DNA of 64,000 nucleotides from SIG603 sp964369225 (lineage in GTDB: Bacteria; Bacillota; Clostridia; Oscillospirales; Acutalibacteraceae): positions 1 to 64,000 of the forward strand of contig CAYJER010000006.1 in NCBI GenBank assembly GCA_964369225.1, read 5' to 3'. Positions within the stretch are counted from its first letter, which is position 1; the number at the start of each line of letters is the position of its first letter. This document shows, in pieces, positions 61,283 to 64,000 of the stretch. The notes beneath the pieces were generated by a model. It searched no databases, had not been told where the DNA came from, and saw nothing but the letters and a program-made list of their open reading frames with translations. The position numbers and the translations under genes are program-made.

Positions 61283-61986
61283 AATATAACTACGACCTAC
61301 ATATTCATTCGGCTCTCTCCCCTTGTGGCGACGACGAGATGACACCGAATAATATTGCAAATATGTTAAAACTTGTAGGCTGTGACATTATTGCAGTATC
61401 AGACCATAACTCATGTAAAAATTCCTCTGCCGTTATTAAAGTGGCAGAGGACATTGGCTTGCTTTGTGTGCCGGCTATGGAGCTTTGCACTTGTGAGGAG
61501 GCCCATGTTTTGTGCCTTTTTAATGAACTTAAATCTGCTTTAGCTTTTGACGAGCTTGTATACAGTAAAATTCCAAATATTAAAAACAAACCACAGGTTT
61601 TCGGAAATCAACTTATTATAGATGAAAACGACAAAATCACAGGCATAGAAGAAAAACTTCTAATAACTGCCTGTGAATTAAGTGCAGAAGAATTGGTTTC
61701 AGTTTTAAAGGAGTATGGCGGAATTGCTATTCCTGCACATATAGACAAAAGCTCATACAGCCTTTTATCTAGTTTGGGATTTATCCCCAAAGAATTTGGT
61801 TTTATAAATTACGAGGTTTCAAAAAAGACAGATATTGATATTTTTAGATCTCAACACCCTGAATATAAAAACATAATTCAAAATTCCGACTCACATTACC
61901 TAGAGAATATCCCTGATACTTTTTCTGAAATAGAGCTTGATAATCTTAGTATTAAGTCTCTGTTAAACAAGTTAATGTTAGAATAA
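61279..61986 (+). CDS. PHP domain metal-dependent phosphoesterase
   Basis: A 235-residue protein with the PHP motifs YDLHIHSALSPCGDDEMTP (HxH), IAVSDHNSC, IPAHIDKSSYS and NSDSHYLE. It would bind two or three metals and hydrolyse a phosphoester; the substrate is unknown. It is the last gene of the cluster and overlaps the preceding one. No terminator is visible after it; repeats begin about 40 bases on. Confidence 0.88.
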   Translation: MKYNYDLHIHSALSPCGDDEMTPNNIANMLKLVGCDIIAVSDHNSCKNSSAVIKVAEDIGLLCVPAMELCTCEEAHVLCLFNELKSALAFDELVYSKIPNIKNKPQVFGNQLIIDENDKITGIEEKLLITACELSAEELVSVLKEYGGIAIPAHIDKSSYSLLSSLGFIPKEFGFINYEVSKKTDIDIFRSQHPEYKNIIQNSDSHYLENIPDTFSEIELDNLSIKSLLNKLMLE

Positions 61987-62025
61987 AATTATTGTGGTTT
62001 TCATTTAAATAAATTTACAAATTAA

Positions 62026-62357
62026 TGTAGGGGCGGATATTATCCCCAGCTTGTCGAAAAAGGGTTTCTCTTCAAAATATTGCACAAAATAAAAATGTTG
62101 CTTGTCATCTAGTAATACTTTTTAGTATTTCTGGTTTATAAAAAACTCGTTAAACCGCACAAATTAATGTAGGGGACGGGTTTTCCGTCCCGAAAAAACT
62201 AGCGGTTTCAGCTAAATTTCCACGGGACGGAAAACCCGTCCCCTACATTGTATTTCATTAATTTATGCGTTTTGACAAAACAGTGTTTTTAGTTTTAGAT
62301 TATTCTACAGTCTCCTACAGTCTCCTACAGTCTCCTGCGGATATTATCCGCCCCTAC
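62026..62357. repeat. Repeat cluster: broken class A, full class B, 10-base tandem repeat, half class A
   Basis: Fills the 375-base gap 61987-62361. It contains a left-truncated class A arm (62026-62047), a complete class B palindrome (62168-62247), three tandem copies of CTACAGTCTC (62305-62335) and a right half of a class A element (about 62337-62357). Confidence 0.8.
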
Positions 62358-62361
62358 ATGG

Positions 62362-62883
62362 CTAAATTCTTCTCATTTCTTTAACTCTTTTTACCATATA
62401 AACATGCAAATCTTTGTCAGCTAAAATTTCACTTTCATTTTCAACTAAATCCTGTCCACTCCAAATTCCTGAACCGTCAAGGTAGTATCCCCTGTTTGAA
62501 AATACCTTGTGAACAAACCCATATTTACTTAAAATAGGCATTTTAACCGACAAATAATCGCTGAACTTATAGGCTTCACTCTCACAACGCTTTATAAGAT
62601 CAGACCCTATTTTATGCCCTCTGAATTTATCAAACACAAATATGTCTGTGAGTTCAGGGATTGCTGTATATTTAGATATTTCTTTTTTCTTTGTAAAAAT
62701 CATTGTGGCGTACCCTAGTATTTCGCCTTCATATTCAGCTATAAAAACTTTTCTCTCTTTTTTTTGTTGCTCTGAATAATAGGCTAAAAACACACGTTCG
62801 TCTAATTTTTCACCTTGCCTTTTAAAGGCATAGAAAAGTGGCTTAGAGTCGTCACGCTTTAAGCCTCTTATGTTATATATCAT
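62362..62883 (-). CDS. GNAT-family N-acetyltransferase
   Basis: A 173-residue acetyl-CoA-dependent acyltransferase. The core EYEGEILGYATMIFTKKKEI is followed by the acetyl-CoA loop FDKFRGHKIGSDLIKRCESEA (R/QxxGxG/A motif as RGHKIG). The C-terminal part, with KYGFVHKVFSNRGYYLDGSGIW, resembles aminoglycoside-type and small-molecule acetyltransferases, but the substrate is unknown. It starts 6 bases after the RF2 stop and so is likely co-transcribed with it. Confidence 0.85.
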   Translation of the reverse strand: MIYNIRGLKRDDSKPLFYAFKRQGEKLDERVFLAYYSEQQKKERKVFIAEYEGEILGYATMIFTKKKEISKYTAIPELTDIFVFDKFRGHKIGSDLIKRCESEAYKFSDYLSVKMPILSKYGFVHKVFSNRGYYLDGSGIWSGQDLVENESEILADKDLHVYMVKRVKEMRRI

Positions 62884-62889
62884 AGTCGT

Positions 62890-64000
62890 TTACTCGTGGT
62901 TGCCTAATGTGTTTTGGCTTAAGGCTTTTAGATAGGCTGTGATAAATCCGTCTAAATCGCCGTCCATAACAGCATTGATATTTCCCATTTCATAGCCTGT
63001 TCTATGGTCTTTTGCCATTGTATAAGGCATAAACACATAAGATCTAATCTGGCTACCCCAAGTAATCTCTTTCTGGTCGCCCTTAATGTCAGAGATTTTG
63101 TCAAGATGTTCTCTCTCTTTAATCTCTACTAACTTAGAGACAAGCATTTTCATGGCAACGTCTCTATTTTGGAACTGGCTTCTTTCAACCTGACATGAAA
63201 CTACAATTCCAGTTGGAATGTGGATAAGTCTAACAGCGGATGAAGTTTTATTAACCTTTTGTCCACCAGCGCCACTAGCCCTATAAACTTCCATTCTTAT
63301 ATCGTCTGGAGCTATCTCAACGCTTAAATCTTCATCAATTTCAGGCATAACCTCTAAAGAAGAGAATGAAGTATGTCTTCTGCCGGCTGAGTCAAAAGGT
63401 GAAACCCTAACCAAGCGGTGAACTCCAGCCTCACTTTTTAAGAAACCATAGGCGTTTTCGCCCTCAACTAATATAGAGGCACTCTTAAGACCAGCCTCGT
63501 CGCCGTCTAGGTAGTCAAGTGTGCTTACCTTAAAGCCATGTCTTTCACCCCAACGATTATACATTCTAAATAGCATTTCTGCCCAGTCTTGCGCCTCTGT
63601 TCCGCCTGAACCTGCATGGAATGTAATAATTGCGTTCTTTTTGTCGTATTCACCTGTTAAAAGTGTGCTAAGTTTCATGCTCTCTATTTCTGTAGCTATA
63701 AAGGAAATTTCTGACTTAACCTCGTCTAAAAGGCTTAGGTCTTCTTCCTCGTCGCCCATTTCTATAAGTGCGTAGGCATCCTCAGCGGTTGAAACTATCT
63801 TTAAAAATCTTTCGTCTTTCGCCTTTAATCCAGATGTCTTTTGTAAGACCACTTGAGCCTTTTCCATGTTGTCCCAGAAGCCTGGTTCAGCCGCCTTATG
63901 CTCTAGCATTTCGACTTCTTCTCTTAATTTTTCAAGACCTAGAGCGTCTTCTAATTCCTTAATTTCTACTGAATATTCATCAAGTAGGCGTTTTTGTTCT
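62890..64000 (-). CDS. prfB: Peptide chain release factor 2 (5' end outside the window)
   Basis: Terminates translation at UGA and UAA. The GGQ motif is in RASGAGGQKVNKTSSA and the stop-reading SPF element in HRLVRVSPFDSAGRRHTS, which identifies RF2. The frame stays open to the right edge (the last visible residues read EQKRLLDEYSVEIKEL), so the N-terminus and any programmed frameshift site near codon 25 lie outside. The visible part covers about 370 residues. A GNAT gene follows after 6 bases. Confidence 0.96.
   Translation of the reverse strand, partial: EQKRLLDEYSVEIKELEDALGLEKLREEVEMLEHKAAEPGFWDNMEKAQVVLQKTSGLKAKDERFLKIVSTAEDAYALIEMGDEEEDLSLLDEVKSEISFIATEIESMKLSTLLTGEYDKKNAIITFHAGSGGTEAQDWAEMLFRMYNRWGERHGFKVSTLDYLDGDEAGLKSASILVEGENAYGFLKSEAGVHRLVRVSPFDSAGRRHTSFSSLEVMPEIDEDLSVEIAPDDIRMEVYRASGAGGQKVNKTSSAVRLIHIPTGIVVSCQVERSQFQNRDVAMKMLVSKLVEIKEREHLDKISDIKGDQKEITWGSQIRSYVFMPYTMAKDHRTGYEMGNINAVMDGDLDGFITAYLKALSQNTLGNHE

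Overview
The window looks like a chromosomal segment of a low-GC, Gram-positive, anaerobic clostridium, probably from the gut. The evidence is the Firmicutes-type rimP-nusA-ylxR-ylxQ-infB-rbfA order, a T-box leader, DnaD/DnaI helicase-loading genes, a GlgC/GlgD glycogen operon, cohesin and dockerin domains, an FeFe-hydrogenase-like cluster and a Hol_Tox-like type I toxin. No phage, insertion sequence, rRNA operon or CRISPR array is visible. I infer the family (Lachnospiraceae or a relative) only from this gene content.

Layout. 46-8562 (minus): the translation and transcription operon rimP, nusA, ylxR, ylxQ, infB, rbfA, nrnA-like, truB, ribF, interrupted by two blocks of palindromic repeats. 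8717-15489 (minus): a surface polysaccharide locus (UDP-sugar dehydrogenase, GT4 transferase, Gfo/Idh/MocA oxidoreductase, MurJ-type flippase, O-antigen ligase/polymerase-like protein). 15869-20412 (minus): M18 aminopeptidase, a TsaC/Sua5-CoaE fusion, RF1 and a DUF951 protein. 20662-24060: a secreted dockerin protein and a YjdF-like membrane protein. 24334-28780 (minus): eukaryote-like ileS, a lipoprotein gene, and upstream of both a T-box leader with an apparent Ile (ATC) specifier. 29174-41664 (minus): four secreted or surface proteins: a nucleotidase with a VPETG anchor, a cohesin-plus-dockerin protein, a 1647-residue beta-helix protein resembling GH141, and a membrane-anchored single-cohesin protein. 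41996-45315: a small protein, tRNA-Met and tRNA-Glu, a lipoprotein, and the dnaD-dnaI pair. 45478-48438: a multi-SH3 muramidase. 48598-48899: a type I toxin-antitoxin locus. 49160-54871 (minus): glgB-glgC-glgD-glgA. 55418-58678: a sulfatase and small proteins. 58872-61986 (plus): DRTGG, HATPase, hydrogenase-like, DRTGG and PHP genes. 62362-64000 (minus): a GNAT acetyltransferase and RF2, which runs off the edge.

Three things stand out. First, the cohesin and dockerin genes could form a very small cell-surface assembly: a membrane cohesin anchor, a cohesin/dockerin adaptor and a dockerin cargo. Second, the T-box that should control isoleucyl-tRNA synthetase is separated from ileS by a lipoprotein gene and about 420 bases of repeats. 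Third, almost every larger gap carries a mosaic family of nested palindromes: constant ends (TGTAGGGG and its complement), several exchangeable hairpin stem classes, and an outer frame whose arms exist in two alternative sequences. A second repeat family carries a terminator-like hairpin and usually lies just 3' of a gene in the sense orientation.
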